DNA of 64,000 nucleotides from Candidatus Hydrogenedentota bacterium (GTDB lineage Bacteria > Hydrogenedentota > Hydrogenedentia > Hydrogenedentales > CAILVY01): the NCBI GenBank assembly GCA_903837785.1, contig CAILVY010000362.1, forward strand, positions 31,616 through 95,615, given 5' to 3'. Both the position numbers and the translations under genes were made by a program. A model generated the notes under the pieces. The model saw only the letters and a program-made list of their open reading frames with translations. It was not told where the DNA came from and searched no databases. Shown here in pieces: positions 53,275-63,543 of the stretch (positions are counted from its first letter, which is position 1; each line of letters begins with the position of its first letter).

Positions 53275-55098
53275 ATGCGATCAGGGATTCTGTGCCTGTT
53301 TGTGGCCTTGTGCGCCGCGTCCGTCGGCGGCCAGGACGTGAATTCCGAAATTCACCCGGAGAGACTGCGGCCGCAAGGCGAACGTTACGAAGCGGACGTG
53401 CCCGATACGCTCGACCTCGCCGACCGCGCACGCCTCGCCGTGCATGGCCTCAGCAGCTTTCTGAATCCTGATGCCCAATTCGCGCCCTACGGCCACACGT
53501 ACTTCAATGCGAATCCGCCGTACATGTCGGACATGCCCGGCGGCCCGCCAAACTGGGGGAAGATCGCCGAAAGCCTGCTCATGGCGCGTGTGATGTCCGG
53601 CAGCGAAGAGAACCTTGAAGTGGATGCCAAAATGCTGGCGGGCATGCTCGCCTCGCCCTGGATGACGCTCAATCCCGTCGCGCCCACGCCCGTCTCTCGC
53701 GCCATGCTCGCGCTGATGGCCCTGTATCAGCTTGATCCAAATCCGGCCCTGAAGAACCGGATCGACGACATGGCGCTCGCCCATATCCGCGCCGCGCGCC
53801 CGGCCGGCGACGGAATGTTCTTTAATAATGAGATGCCCGACCGGCGGGAAACCGCCCTGGGCGTCAACGGCACCTGGATGCCCGTCTTCATTCAGGGCAG
53901 TGCGATCCGGCCATTGACCCGCTGGTCGCTACTGGCAGGAAACGCGCCCTGCATGGATCTCGCCTCGAAGCTCGCGCAGCACCTCCTGAATCCCGAACTG
54001 TGGGTGCCCGAAGCGGAACCCAAGGCCGTTGTGGGCGCCGAGCACGGCCATTTCGCCGGACATCATCATTCGTATACGCAAGGACTCCTCGGACTCCTCT
54101 ACTATGCCGAGGCTGCCCGCGATGCCCGGCTCAAGCAGTTCGTGCGCGACAGCTACGAGTACATGCGCAATTTCGGCATCGGCCGCATCGGACTCTTCGG
54201 CGAAGGCTGCACGACGGGCGACATGACCCTGCTTGCCCTGAAGCTCAGCCGGGCGGGCGTCGGCGACTACTGGGACGACGCCGATCAGTACGTGCGTAAT
54301 CATCTCGCCGAACTACAGATAACCGGCGCCGAGAAACTCCGGCAAGCCTGTACCGCCATGCCGTCCGGACGCGGCAAGAACGACACGACCCAAGGCGCTT
54401 TTGACCCGGCGAACGAAACACGCGACGAGGTTATCGAGCGTAATGTCGGCGTTTTCCTCTCGGACGGAACGCATCCCACCCGCATCCCCGAACTCTGCTT
54501 CCTGTACACGATCTGCTGCACGGGCAATTGCACGCCGGCGCTCTACGCGGCCTGGGAATCCATCGTGACTTGCGAAGACGGACTCTCAGAAGTCAATCTC
54601 CTGCTGAACCGCGCCTCGCCATGGCTCGATGTGGACAGCTGCCTCCCGTTTGAGGGCAAAGTGCTGATTCGAAACAAGACCGCCGGGAAGATCGCCGTGC
54701 GGTTGCCAGGATGGGTGGATCGCGCGGCCGTCGATGTGCAAGTGAACGGTCAGGCAGTGACGCCCGTCTGGCTCGGAAAACGAATGCTGCTGCAAACATT
54801 GACGCCCGGCGACGCTATTCACATCTCCTTTCCCGTGGCCGAAACTGTGGAAAAGTACACGCTCAAATGGAAGCAATCGGAATTCTGGAAGGAATCCACG
54901 AATCCCGGCAACGCCTGGGAACCCTTGAAGGAGCCCGCCCAATACACCTGCCGATTCCGCGGCAATACGCTCATCGAGATCACCCCGCGCGACGAAGGAA
55001 ACGGCTTCCCCCTGTACGAACGAGACAATCTCAAACAGCCCGGCGCTCCCATGAAGAAGACAACACGTTTCGTTCCGCAGGTTCTTCTGAAGTGGTGA
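53275..55098 (+). CDS. GH127-like (beta-L-arabinofuranosidase-type) protein
   Basis: Signal MRSGILCLFVALCAASVGG. (alpha/alpha)6-type sequence with GEGC and CCTGNC positions matching the Glu/Cys3 zinc site of GH127. The ORF track extends to 52651; an ATGA overlap start at 53221 is an alternative. Confidence 0.68.
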   Translation: MRSGILCLFVALCAASVGGQDVNSEIHPERLRPQGERYEADVPDTLDLADRARLAVHGLSSFLNPDAQFAPYGHTYFNANPPYMSDMPGGPPNWGKIAESLLMARVMSGSEENLEVDAKMLAGMLASPWMTLNPVAPTPVSRAMLALMALYQLDPNPALKNRIDDMALAHIRAARPAGDGMFFNNEMPDRRETALGVNGTWMPVFIQGSAIRPLTRWSLLAGNAPCMDLASKLAQHLLNPELWVPEAEPKAVVGAEHGHFAGHHHSYTQGLLGLLYYAEAARDARLKQFVRDSYEYMRNFGIGRIGLFGEGCTTGDMTLLALKLSRAGVGDYWDDADQYVRNHLAELQITGAEKLRQACTAMPSGRGKNDTTQGAFDPANETRDEVIERNVGVFLSDGTHPTRIPELCFLYTICCTGNCTPALYAAWESIVTCEDGLSEVNLLLNRASPWLDVDSCLPFEGKVLIRNKTAGKIAVRLPGWVDRAAVDVQVNGQAVTPVWLGKRMLLQTLTPGDAIHISFPVAETVEKYTLKWKQSEFWKESTNPGNAWEPLKEPAQYTCRFRGNTLIEITPRDEGNGFPLYERDNLKQPGAPMKKTTRFVPQVLLKW

Positions 55099-55198
55099 TG
55101 GCTGCGCATTCTTGCGGCGGTCCTGCCCCCGGAAGCGTGCCGCCAGGCCGAACACCGGCGAGCAGCGAAAGCGCTATTGTCATCGGGAGGACGTGATC

Positions 55199-57979
55199 AT
55201 GCCCATCCTTGCACTGATACTCTGTATGCAGTTCACACAATCACCGGCGCCGCCGCCCGGCGAGGGAAGCTCCGCCTGGTTCGGCAAGCAGCCGCCGCTG
55301 GGCGCCCAGGACGAACGCAGGCACCTGTTCCGGCCGTATTCCGCGGTGGAGCTGGACTATCTCGCGGCCAACTACTGCGAGAACCTGCTCGACAAGCGCC
55401 TCAACATCACCAGCTACACCCATCAGGGTTTCGACAGCAACCGATGGGACGCCTGGCATCTTCAGTTCCCGGACGATGCCGCACGCCTGGTCGAATCGCT
55501 TGTCTGGGAAGACGAATACTCGGGGATTGCCCGCCTGGAAACCGTGCGCAGGATCGCACTCGGCCTGCTCGCGGCCCACATTCCCGGCACGCAGGGTTAT
55601 CACTTCTTCCGGCATCGAACGGGCGGAAAAACCTATCTCATCTTTGATCATCCCGGCGGCGAAGGGCGCCTGCTGCTGTCCACCTGGGGCGATGAGATCC
55701 AGGGCTTGGCCAGCATAGGATTTCGTGCGCGATTCGGCGGCGCGTGGTTCGAGCAAAAGGACTTCGCGAGAAACGATGTACCAGCGGATGCCGCCACGCC
55801 CGCGGTTGCGCGCGCTCCGGAATACTGGAACGAGTCGCCGTTCATATTCACCCGCGACTTTCAGGCCCCCGATCGCGCAGTGCGCTTCACCGGCCGCTAT
55901 TGGCTGAGCGATGAGGACAAACCCATCGAATGCGCCTATGAGTCGGCCGACGCGGAAGAACTGGCCATAGAGATCGGCGAACCGGGCAAGTCCATTCCGC
56001 TGCTCTGGGATGCCGCCGCGCCCGGCATCATTGAGTTTGGCGACCGCAAGACCCTGTGGCGCTCGGACAAGGACGGCGCCCAAGTCATGCACACGCCCGA
56101 ATGCCGCTACCTCGTGCTGCGCAAGGACGCGACCTGGGCCTGCCCCGGCTATGGCTCGTGCCTCCTGGTCCTCTGGGAAGGACAACCGGCGGCCATCGAA
56201 GCCGTGCCGGGAAACGGATTCGGCCAAATTCGGATTCTCTATGCGAAACAGAATGCCGCCGTCAAAGGCCGTGTTTGGCTCTATCCCTTCCATTGGATCA
56301 ATCCGGACGACTTCGACTACGTGTTCCGAAACGCGGAATCCTTCCTTGCGCAGGGCCGCCTGTTACACAATGGATTCCCGTCGCAACAAATGATAAACGC
56401 CATTCCTTCGGGACTGGCTGCCGCGGCCTTCCTCCTGTCCAAGTACCGCGACCCCTCGGCGCAAACCGTCCGGATCGAGGCGCTCAACACCGTCGATGCC
56501 TTCCTCGAACCGGAACATAAGAACCGCCGCTTCGCCCGCCTCTTCCTCGAGGTGAAAGCCGCCGCCTGGATGACGCAACTCGGAAAACTCACGAACGATG
56601 CCGCCATCGCGGACGAGTACGCGGCCTGGGTGAAGCTCACGATGGAACGCCTGCTCTCGCCCGAGGCAGGCTATGACGGAACAGCGTGGCCGGACGGATG
56701 GACTCACTTCAACAACATGAAGGCCACGTGGCTGGCGCACGAGGCCACCGGCATCCCCGCGTATCGGGACGCCTATGAACGCGCCATGGCCGTTTACTCC
56801 ATTGATGCAAAGGGCGTCTATCGCCATGGCGAAGCCCTCAAAGCCCCGGGTGGCTTCGAAGTCTACGCCGGCGCCCTGCCCATGGCCGTGTGGGGGCACT
56901 GGGGGTTGAAGGACCGCGTCGATCAACTCATCACGCTTCAGGTCCCGAACGGATGGCATCATCCCGAGATTCCCGTGGCCGATCTCTGGAACGACGCGGG
57001 CGCGGGGCCGTGGTCACAGGACGATGCGCAGCCCGACATGATCGGCTACATGCTTCGGGGATACGACCTGCCGCGCTCGCCCAAGCGGCTCTTGCCCACC
57101 GGCGCGTTTCCGACTTCCTCCGAGGCAGGCGCCTTCGAGGCGACCTACGCGCCGATCGTGGACAACCCCTTCTTCCTCGCAGGGCCACGGGTCGACAAGG
57201 AGCTCAAGGAAGGCGAACTCCCGCCGGTTCCACAAGTCAAGACAGTTGAAATCGATCTCTCGGGCCAAAACGCCACGCCGCCCTGCATCACCCAGCGCAT
57301 CGATGTCACTGGCGCGGCTGGCGCCGCCCTCGACATGGGCATGGCGCGCGGAGCGTATCTTGTCGAGGCGTCGCCCGACGGCGAACACTGGTTCCCGCGG
57401 CTGGACACGTGGTGCGACAAACCCACCGCCCGTTCCGTCGATTTGTCCTTTCTTGTTGGGGCGCGCGATGAACTCGTCCGCACCCTGACGCTCGCGCCGC
57501 CGGACGATACCCCCTTCCTGCAATCCGCCGTCAACGACGCCATCGTTCGAACCCATTGCCGCTGCGTCACGCCGGAAGGAAGCCTCGTCTACCGCTTCGA
57601 CTTGCCCGGCGTGGAACAATGTCACATCGAATTCCTGCTGGGCAACAACTATCGGATCGACCTCTCCCGTGACGGCCAGTCCTGGGACGAAGCACTGTCC
57701 CCCGGCCAAATCACCCCCTCCAAAGCCGACAACCAGAAGAACGCCGGCTGGATTCGGATGGTCGATGCGAGCGCGTATGCCCGCTCGGAGGCCAAAGTCT
57801 TCGTGCGCTTTCGCAACGCAGGAAACGACCCCGCTTACGGCGGCGAACCCGCCTTTCTCCGCCGCGTGACGATCTACTCTGCGTACAAAGCCGCGACGAT
57901 CCATGTGCGGGTGAGGACCGCTCCCTACGCAAGGCAGCAGGGCTTTGTGGCGGAGTGGCTGCGCCTGCGCACGTGGTAA
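55199..57979 (+). CDS. Secreted protein of unknown function, possibly glycan-active
   Basis: ATG 55199 after GGGAGG. Helical middle part (FARLFLEVKAAAWMTQLGKLTNDAAIADEYAAWVKLTMERLLSP) and beta-sandwich-like C-terminal part. Family not recognised. Confidence 0.7.
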   Translation: MPILALILCMQFTQSPAPPPGEGSSAWFGKQPPLGAQDERRHLFRPYSAVELDYLAANYCENLLDKRLNITSYTHQGFDSNRWDAWHLQFPDDAARLVESLVWEDEYSGIARLETVRRIALGLLAAHIPGTQGYHFFRHRTGGKTYLIFDHPGGEGRLLLSTWGDEIQGLASIGFRARFGGAWFEQKDFARNDVPADAATPAVARAPEYWNESPFIFTRDFQAPDRAVRFTGRYWLSDEDKPIECAYESADAEELAIEIGEPGKSIPLLWDAAAPGIIEFGDRKTLWRSDKDGAQVMHTPECRYLVLRKDATWACPGYGSCLLVLWEGQPAAIEAVPGNGFGQIRILYAKQNAAVKGRVWLYPFHWINPDDFDYVFRNAESFLAQGRLLHNGFPSQQMINAIPSGLAAAAFLLSKYRDPSAQTVRIEALNTVDAFLEPEHKNRRFARLFLEVKAAAWMTQLGKLTNDAAIADEYAAWVKLTMERLLSPEAGYDGTAWPDGWTHFNNMKATWLAHEATGIPAYRDAYERAMAVYSIDAKGVYRHGEALKAPGGFEVYAGALPMAVWGHWGLKDRVDQLITLQVPNGWHHPEIPVADLWNDAGAGPWSQDDAQPDMIGYMLRGYDLPRSPKRLLPTGAFPTSSEAGAFEATYAPIVDNPFFLAGPRVDKELKEGELPPVPQVKTVEIDLSGQNATPPCITQRIDVTGAAGAALDMGMARGAYLVEASPDGEHWFPRLDTWCDKPTARSVDLSFLVGARDELVRTLTLAPPDDTPFLQSAVNDAIVRTHCRCVTPEGSLVYRFDLPGVEQCHIEFLLGNNYRIDLSRDGQSWDEALSPGQITPSKADNQKNAGWIRMVDASAYARSEAKVFVRFRNAGNDPAYGGEPAFLRRVTIYSAYKAATIHVRVRTAPYARQQGFVAEWLRLRTW

Positions 57980-57997
57980 AGTCGGCTGCGGCCCCGC

Positions 57998-60040
57998 CTA
58001 CCGGTGGCGCACTGTGGCGAACACGGCCATGGACTTCGGCGCGAGCGTAAAGAAGTCACCGGACACGAACGGCGCGGTTTCCGCCGGCAGGATGTCGTTC
58101 GGCGCGGCGTTCGCTGTGTTGATGCGCACCTGCCAGTGTCCCGGCGGAACAGCAAAAGGAACCTCTTTATCCGTGCTGTTGAACATGAGGTAGAGGCCGA
58201 TGTCCGCATTCTCCTTGGGATGGATGCGGCAGGCGAGATGCGAGTCCTGCGCATGCCATTCCACCGGCGAGCCGTCGGGTGAAAACCAGAGCAGATCGGC
58301 GGCTTCCTCGGGGATGCCCTCTACCACCCCCTCGAAGTACTTGCAGCGCGAGAAGACCCGATTCTCCTTGCGGAAGGCGATGACCTCGCGCGTGAACCGA
58401 AGTATCTCGCGGTTTCTTTCGACGAGGCTCCAATTCAGCCAGGAAATCTCGTTATCCTGGCAATATGCGTTGTTGTTGCCCCGTTGCGTACGGCCGAATT
58501 CGTCGCCCCCAAGCAGCATCGGAACCCCGAGCGAGAGAAACAGCGTCGCGATGTAGTTCTTGCGCATGCGCAGCCGCAGCGCGTTGATCGCCGGATCGTC
58601 CGTCTCGCCTTCGGCCCCGCAGTTCCAGCTGAAATTCTCGTCCTGGCCATCCCGGTTGTTCTCGCCGTTGGCCTCGTTGTGCTTCTCGTTGTAGGAAACG
58701 AGATCGTACAGCGTAAAGCCGTCGTGGCACGTGATGAAATTGATGCTGTTCTCTGGCGTGCGGCTCGTGACCCGATATAGATCGCTGCTGCCCGTGATCC
58801 GCGAGGCAAACACCCCGCGCATCCCCGCATCGCCCCGCCAGTAGCGCCGAACGTCGTCCCGATACAGGCCGTTCCATTCGGCCCAGCGCACGCCGCCGAA
58901 GGATCCGACCTGATACGCGCCCCCGGCGTCCCACGCCTCGGCTATCAGCTTCACATCACGAAGCACCGGATCCTCGGAGATTCGGCGCACGAGCGGCGGG
59001 TCCGGGAGCACATGCCCGTACTGATCCCGCCCCAAAATCGAGGCAAGGTCGAACCGGAACCCGTCGATATGCATGACCGCCACCCAGTAGCGTAGGCAGT
59101 CGAGAATGAAATCGTGGACAAGCGGATGATTGCAGTTGACTGTGTTGCCGCACCCCGAATAATTGAGGTAGGCCCCGTCATTCAACAGATAGTAGATTGC
59201 ATTGTCGATGCCGCGAAAACAGAGCGTCGGCCCGCGTTCGTCGCCTTCCGACGTGTGGTTGAACACCACATCCAGGATGACTTCGATGCCTGCGAAGTGC
59301 AGCGCATGAATCATGTCCCGGAATTCTTCGAGGTGCTCGAGGCTGATGGCCGAACACGCGTAACGGCCGGCCGGGGCGAAGAAGCCGATGTTGCTGTAGC
59401 CCCAGTAGTTATTCAGCTCCGTGCCCGTGAGCAGGCTGCACCGGCCCAGGAGATTCTCGCCAAATTCCTGGATCGGCAGCAGTTCAACCGCCGTCACGCC
59501 CAGGTCCAGGAGATGCGGGATTTTCTCGATGAGCCCCCGGTACGTTCCGCCGTGGACAACACCTGACGACGCGTGCTTCGTGAAACCGCGCACGTGCGTC
59601 TCGTAAATGATCGTATTCTTCACCGCGATGCGCGGGTGCATGTCGTCGGTCCAGTCCATGGCATCGTGCGCGGTGACGCATTTCATCGAACCATCGTGAA
59701 CGTCGCCGACCATCGCTTTCGCGTAGGGATCCAGGAGATATCCGTCCGGATTGAAGCGATGGCCGTGCTTGGGATCAAAAGGACCGTCCATCCGGTACTT
59801 GTAGTAGACCCCGGGCCGGAGTCCCTTGACGTAAATCGACCACACATCGCCCACGCGATGGTTCTCCGGGTCGAATTCATATTCCCAGGCCGGTTCCCGG
59901 TCTTCGATACGGTTGAACAGCCCCAGCCAGACCCGCGTCGCGTTGCGTGAAAAGATCGTGAACCGCACGCCCTCTTCATAGACTGCCGTGCCCATTGGAT
60001 AGGGACGTCCTGGAATCACCTGTAAATTGGAATAGTCCAT
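57998..60040 (-). CDS. glgX: Glycogen debranching enzyme GlgX-type (GH13)
   Basis: PGRPYPMGTAVYEEGVRFTIFSRNATRVWLGLF, GIEVILDVVFNHTSEGDERGP, DGFRFDLASILGRD, LIAEAWDAGGAYQVG, NFITCHDGFTLYDLVSYNEKHNEANGENNRDGQDEN. Confidence 0.95.
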   Translation of the reverse strand: MDYSNLQVIPGRPYPMGTAVYEEGVRFTIFSRNATRVWLGLFNRIEDREPAWEYEFDPENHRVGDVWSIYVKGLRPGVYYKYRMDGPFDPKHGHRFNPDGYLLDPYAKAMVGDVHDGSMKCVTAHDAMDWTDDMHPRIAVKNTIIYETHVRGFTKHASSGVVHGGTYRGLIEKIPHLLDLGVTAVELLPIQEFGENLLGRCSLLTGTELNNYWGYSNIGFFAPAGRYACSAISLEHLEEFRDMIHALHFAGIEVILDVVFNHTSEGDERGPTLCFRGIDNAIYYLLNDGAYLNYSGCGNTVNCNHPLVHDFILDCLRYWVAVMHIDGFRFDLASILGRDQYGHVLPDPPLVRRISEDPVLRDVKLIAEAWDAGGAYQVGSFGGVRWAEWNGLYRDDVRRYWRGDAGMRGVFASRITGSSDLYRVTSRTPENSINFITCHDGFTLYDLVSYNEKHNEANGENNRDGQDENFSWNCGAEGETDDPAINALRLRMRKNYIATLFLSLGVPMLLGGDEFGRTQRGNNNAYCQDNEISWLNWSLVERNREILRFTREVIAFRKENRVFSRCKYFEGVVEGIPEEAADLLWFSPDGSPVEWHAQDSHLACRIHPKENADIGLYLMFNSTDKEVPFAVPPGHWQVRINTANAAPNDILPAETAPFVSGDFFTLAPKSMAVFATVRHR

Positions 60041-60134
60041 TTGCCGCGCCCTTCAACGTGTCTATTGTGCCTGAGCAGAAGGAAGAAGGCAATCCCAGCC
60101 TCTCGGGTGACGCCCAGGCCCGCACTATCCGGGC

Positions 60135-61082
60135 TCAGCCGCGCCGCCCCTCGAGAATCCGGAACATCCACTCCAGATTCTTCAGAAGGCTCTCGCCGCG
60201 CACTGTCGGAACACCCTTGAGACTGTCACGGATCAGCAGGCGCATGAAATCATCCACCAGAACCGTGCTCCGCGCTGTGACAATCCGTGCGCAGAAAACG
60301 CCCTCGCTGTCGCGGCCCGCTTCCACCGTGAAGAGTGAGTCGTTGAACGTGAATTCGCGGATATTCGTGGGTGCCTCGTTTCGATTCCGCGTCTGGAATT
60401 CACAGGCGATGTCCGGCTGTCCCGGAATATGGATCGTCATGGACGCCGTGGCGGCATGTCCGTCAAAACGGTGTTCCAGCGAATCCCACCAGGGTTCCGC
60501 GTCGGGATACCACGCAAGAATGACGCTCAGCACATGCGGCGAAAGATCCGTCCAGATCCGGATTGGATCGGCCGGCCGGCCTTTTGCCGGCGCTTCGAGG
60601 CGCCCGCAGTACCGCGTAATCACGCCGCCGCCGCGCTCGTCCCACAGCCGGCGAAACACCCGGGCAGCCGCGGCATACTGTGCACACACGCCCAACTGCC
60701 GCTGCTGCCGCTCCGCCAGATTCACGAGTTCCAGGGCCTGCGCCTGCAAGGCGGCCACGGTGGCGGACGCATCGTATACAAAGGGCTTCTCGCAGAGCAC
60801 GTGGCATCCCGCCTCCAGGCTCAGCCGCACCTGTTCCGCGTGGCAGGGATGCGGAGAACAGATGTCCACGAAATCCGGCTGCTCCTTCAGCAGTAGTCGT
60901 CGCAGGTCCGTGTAGCCTCGCCCGCGAAAACCGACGGTTTCCTGAAGAATGGCTTGCGTGCGCGCCACGGATTCGTTGGACGTCCCGACAAACGCGCAAA
61001 CTTCGGCTCCTTCCAGAGTCCACCAGTTCGCGTGATGCTTCCCGATTCCGCTTGCGCCGATGATTGCTATCCGTGCCGCCAT
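60135..61082 (-). CDS. Gfo/Idh/MocA family oxidoreductase
   Basis: MAARIAIIGASGIGKHHANWWTLEGAEVCAFVG, DFVDICSPHPCHAEQVRLSLEAGCHVLCEKPF. Start at ATG 61082; the ORF track extends upstream. Confidence 0.9.
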   Translation of the reverse strand: MAARIAIIGASGIGKHHANWWTLEGAEVCAFVGTSNESVARTQAILQETVGFRGRGYTDLRRLLLKEQPDFVDICSPHPCHAEQVRLSLEAGCHVLCEKPFVYDASATVAALQAQALELVNLAERQQRQLGVCAQYAAAARVFRRLWDERGGGVITRYCGRLEAPAKGRPADPIRIWTDLSPHVLSVILAWYPDAEPWWDSLEHRFDGHAATASMTIHIPGQPDIACEFQTRNRNEAPTNIREFTFNDSLFTVEAGRDSEGVFCARIVTARSTVLVDDFMRLLIRDSLKGVPTVRGESLLKNLEWMFRILEGRRG

Positions 61083-62053
61083 GAATCGTGCTCCTCGTCG
61101 TGTGTCCCCCCCTTCCAGGCATCCGGATCCTCCACCACCTCTTCCCAGGAAAACGGGTGAATGCCAAGGGCCGACTCTTCCGCTTCTTCCGCCGCCATCC
61201 GCGCGATGATGCGCCGCGATGCAAAATGCTTGCGGATATACGCGATCACCAGGAGCACGGCGACCGGCGCGAAGAAGGAGCCCGACGCGAGCGACGCGAG
61301 CAGCGCGATGAACCACAGTGAGTGAACGTAAGCGTCCCAGAACTCGGTCAACGACTTGCCCGCGAATCGCTGCAGGGCATCGGCAAAGGACATCTCCTTC
61401 GTGCCGAACACGATCTTCCAGAAGTTCTCTTCGCCAACCCAGCGCCGCAGGAAACGTGTCATCGAGAGCCCCTGCGCGTAGGCCTCGCCAAACTCCATCT
61501 CGTCGCCCGGCGCCAGAAACGCAAACTCGAGCTTGCGGTAATCGATCAGGCGGCCCGTCATGAAGAGCCGCGCCATCGTGAAAAGGCTGTCCCAGTGGTG
61601 TTCATTCGCCAGGCTCATGGCGATCCCTTCGTTGAGCCACGGCGGTATCGCGTCCGGATTGGCGTTGCGATAGAGCAGAATGTGAACCAGCTCGTGGCGC
61701 AATGTGCCCGGATAGTCGCCGGTGATCGGCTGAAGCCGAGGCCCCTTCACGACAATGAAGCCCTCGCGGGGTTTCGCGATGCCCGTGACGGAAAGCTGAG
61801 AGAAGCGGCTGGCATAACCCAGGAACTCGTCGTAGCTGTGGGCAATGATCACCCGGATCGGCGCTTCCCCCATGGGCAGCCGCTTGGAGAACTCGTTCAC
61901 CGCCTGGTTCAGCACCTCCATGCTCTGCTGCGCCACTTCAAGATCGTCGGCATGATATTCGACGCGAATGTTCTTCTGCGCCAACACGCCGGACTGCGCC
62001 GCCGCCGAAATCAGGATCAGGACCGCGCAGCCTATGAGAACCCGGCATTTCAT
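61067..62053 (-). CDS. Peptidase_MA-like (gluzincin) membrane protein
   Basis: RHELVHILLYRN (HExxH) followed by WLNEGIAMSL. N-terminal signal/TM and C-terminal TM (FIALLASLASGSFFAPVAVLLVIAYI). Confidence 0.82.
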   Translation of the reverse strand: MKCRVLIGCAVLILISAAAQSGVLAQKNIRVEYHADDLEVAQQSMEVLNQAVNEFSKRLPMGEAPIRVIIAHSYDEFLGYASRFSQLSVTGIAKPREGFIVVKGPRLQPITGDYPGTLRHELVHILLYRNANPDAIPPWLNEGIAMSLANEHHWDSLFTMARLFMTGRLIDYRKLEFAFLAPGDEMEFGEAYAQGLSMTRFLRRWVGEENFWKIVFGTKEMSFADALQRFAGKSLTEFWDAYVHSLWFIALLASLASGSFFAPVAVLLVIAYIRKHFASRRIIARMAAEEAEESALGIHPFSWEEVVEDPDAWKGGTHDEEHDSWRHG

Positions 62054-62060
62054 AACTCGA

Positions 62061-63542
62061 TCATACATCATGGGCGAGGAATGCGCGAATTCCGGCCGCG
62101 AGACGGCTCAGCAACAGGCCCAGCAGGGCGATGTAGAACGCGTCCGTGACAAAGCGGTAACGTGCGGCGTCCAGAAAGTCCAGCGAGCATCCCAGCGCGG
62201 CAACCATCGCGATATGGAAACAGAAGAAGGCCAGCACGGCACGCCGTGGAAAATCCAGCGCATCCATCCCCTGTGGACGCCGTACCGCCGCCTGGAGGCC
62301 GAAGAGAAACAGCACGGGCAGGCCCAGAAGGAAAAACAGGAACGGGCGGTGCCCGACACGTTCCCAGAAGCTCTCCAGCGGCCCCAACGAGAACGGAACC
62401 TTGCCGTGCAGCGCGTCATAAAACGCAATGATTCCCCGGATCTGCTGCTGGTTTCCCGGCGAGACCGGCAAATCGCTGCTTGGGACAAAATAGCGAAATG
62501 TGGCAAAGACGACCGACGTCAGGAATGCCTGGGGGCGATGAAAAAGGCCATAACGCGCGTCTTTGGCGTAGACCCGGCAGATCGCGATATTGCCATAGTG
62601 GTTGTAGTTCACCGCCCCCGTCGACTTGTACGGCCGGGCAAGCGCAGGGATTTCCCGAAATCGTTCGGGCACGGCCGCGTACTCCGGCGGATACGCGCCG
62701 AGATGCGCCCAACGATTAATCAACGACAGCGGCGACAACTTCCCTTCCTTCACTAAACGGGCCCGGTCGTCCCGGTTCAGGTTCCCAACGGTCATGATCC
62801 AGAGGTTCTTCCCGGAGAAGGAGCAGACATTGAACTCGCCGAACAGCGCCCAGTTCTTGGCGTACACCGCGGTCAGCAGGAGCACGGGAATCAGCCCAAT
62901 CAGCATAACGCGCCGGCGCTTCTCCCGCATCGCCACCGCCAAGGCCAGCCAGACAAGCACGAGATACGAGAGATGGAACATGCTCCACGTCGCGCACAGC
63001 AGGAAGATCGCCGTGAAGAACGCCGCCACAGCCCACGCGCGCCCGTGCGCGGCAATTTCGAAGAGCAACACCGCCGCCAGCGCAAGCAAGGCTGCGCACG
63101 GCATCATATAGAGAAGATAGTGTTCCCACAGGATGAACGGCGGACTCGCCATGAACACAGTGCTCAATGCCAGGGCGAGCATCCTATGAACGCGGAGCCG
63201 CACCTGCAGCACAAAGAGCGAGGCGTACAGCGAAAAACCGAAGAGCAGAAAGACGGCCTGGAACAACCAGGCGCTGGACGGCGTGAGTTTCAGGATCAGC
63301 CCGGTGAGGAGGTTCAGCAGCGGCGGTTGAATGTGCAAGTGCCAGAGGCTTTCCGCCAGCCGGGTTCGCAGCAATTCCGGATCGAGATAGTGCATCACCT
63401 CGATCAACGTGCTGCGGTCGAAACGAACGCCCAGGACGTAGTAGAGGGCGTGAACCAGCGCGAAGATCGCGGCCAGCGCCGCGGCCCAGCGCCACGGGCG
63501 ATTTGCACCCCGATCGCAGCTGCTGTTCATCGGCGGATTCAT
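62061..63542 (-). CDS. Multi-TM protein, possible GT39/ArnT-like glycosyltransferase
   Basis: About 10 hydrophobic segments; early loop VHALYYVLGVRFDRSTLIEVMHYLDPELLRTRLAESLWHLHIQPPLLNLLTGL resembles the first loop of ArnT/PMT-type enzymes. Confidence 0.6.
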   Translation of the reverse strand: MNPPMNSSCDRGANRPWRWAAALAAIFALVHALYYVLGVRFDRSTLIEVMHYLDPELLRTRLAESLWHLHIQPPLLNLLTGLILKLTPSSAWLFQAVFLLFGFSLYASLFVLQVRLRVHRMLALALSTVFMASPPFILWEHYLLYMMPCAALLALAAVLLFEIAAHGRAWAVAAFFTAIFLLCATWSMFHLSYLVLVWLALAVAMREKRRRVMLIGLIPVLLLTAVYAKNWALFGEFNVCSFSGKNLWIMTVGNLNRDDRARLVKEGKLSPLSLINRWAHLGAYPPEYAAVPERFREIPALARPYKSTGAVNYNHYGNIAICRVYAKDARYGLFHRPQAFLTSVVFATFRYFVPSSDLPVSPGNQQQIRGIIAFYDALHGKVPFSLGPLESFWERVGHRPFLFFLLGLPVLFLFGLQAAVRRPQGMDALDFPRRAVLAFFCFHIAMVAALGCSLDFLDAARYRFVTDAFYIALLGLLLSRLAAGIRAFLAHDV

Positions 63543-63543
63543 G

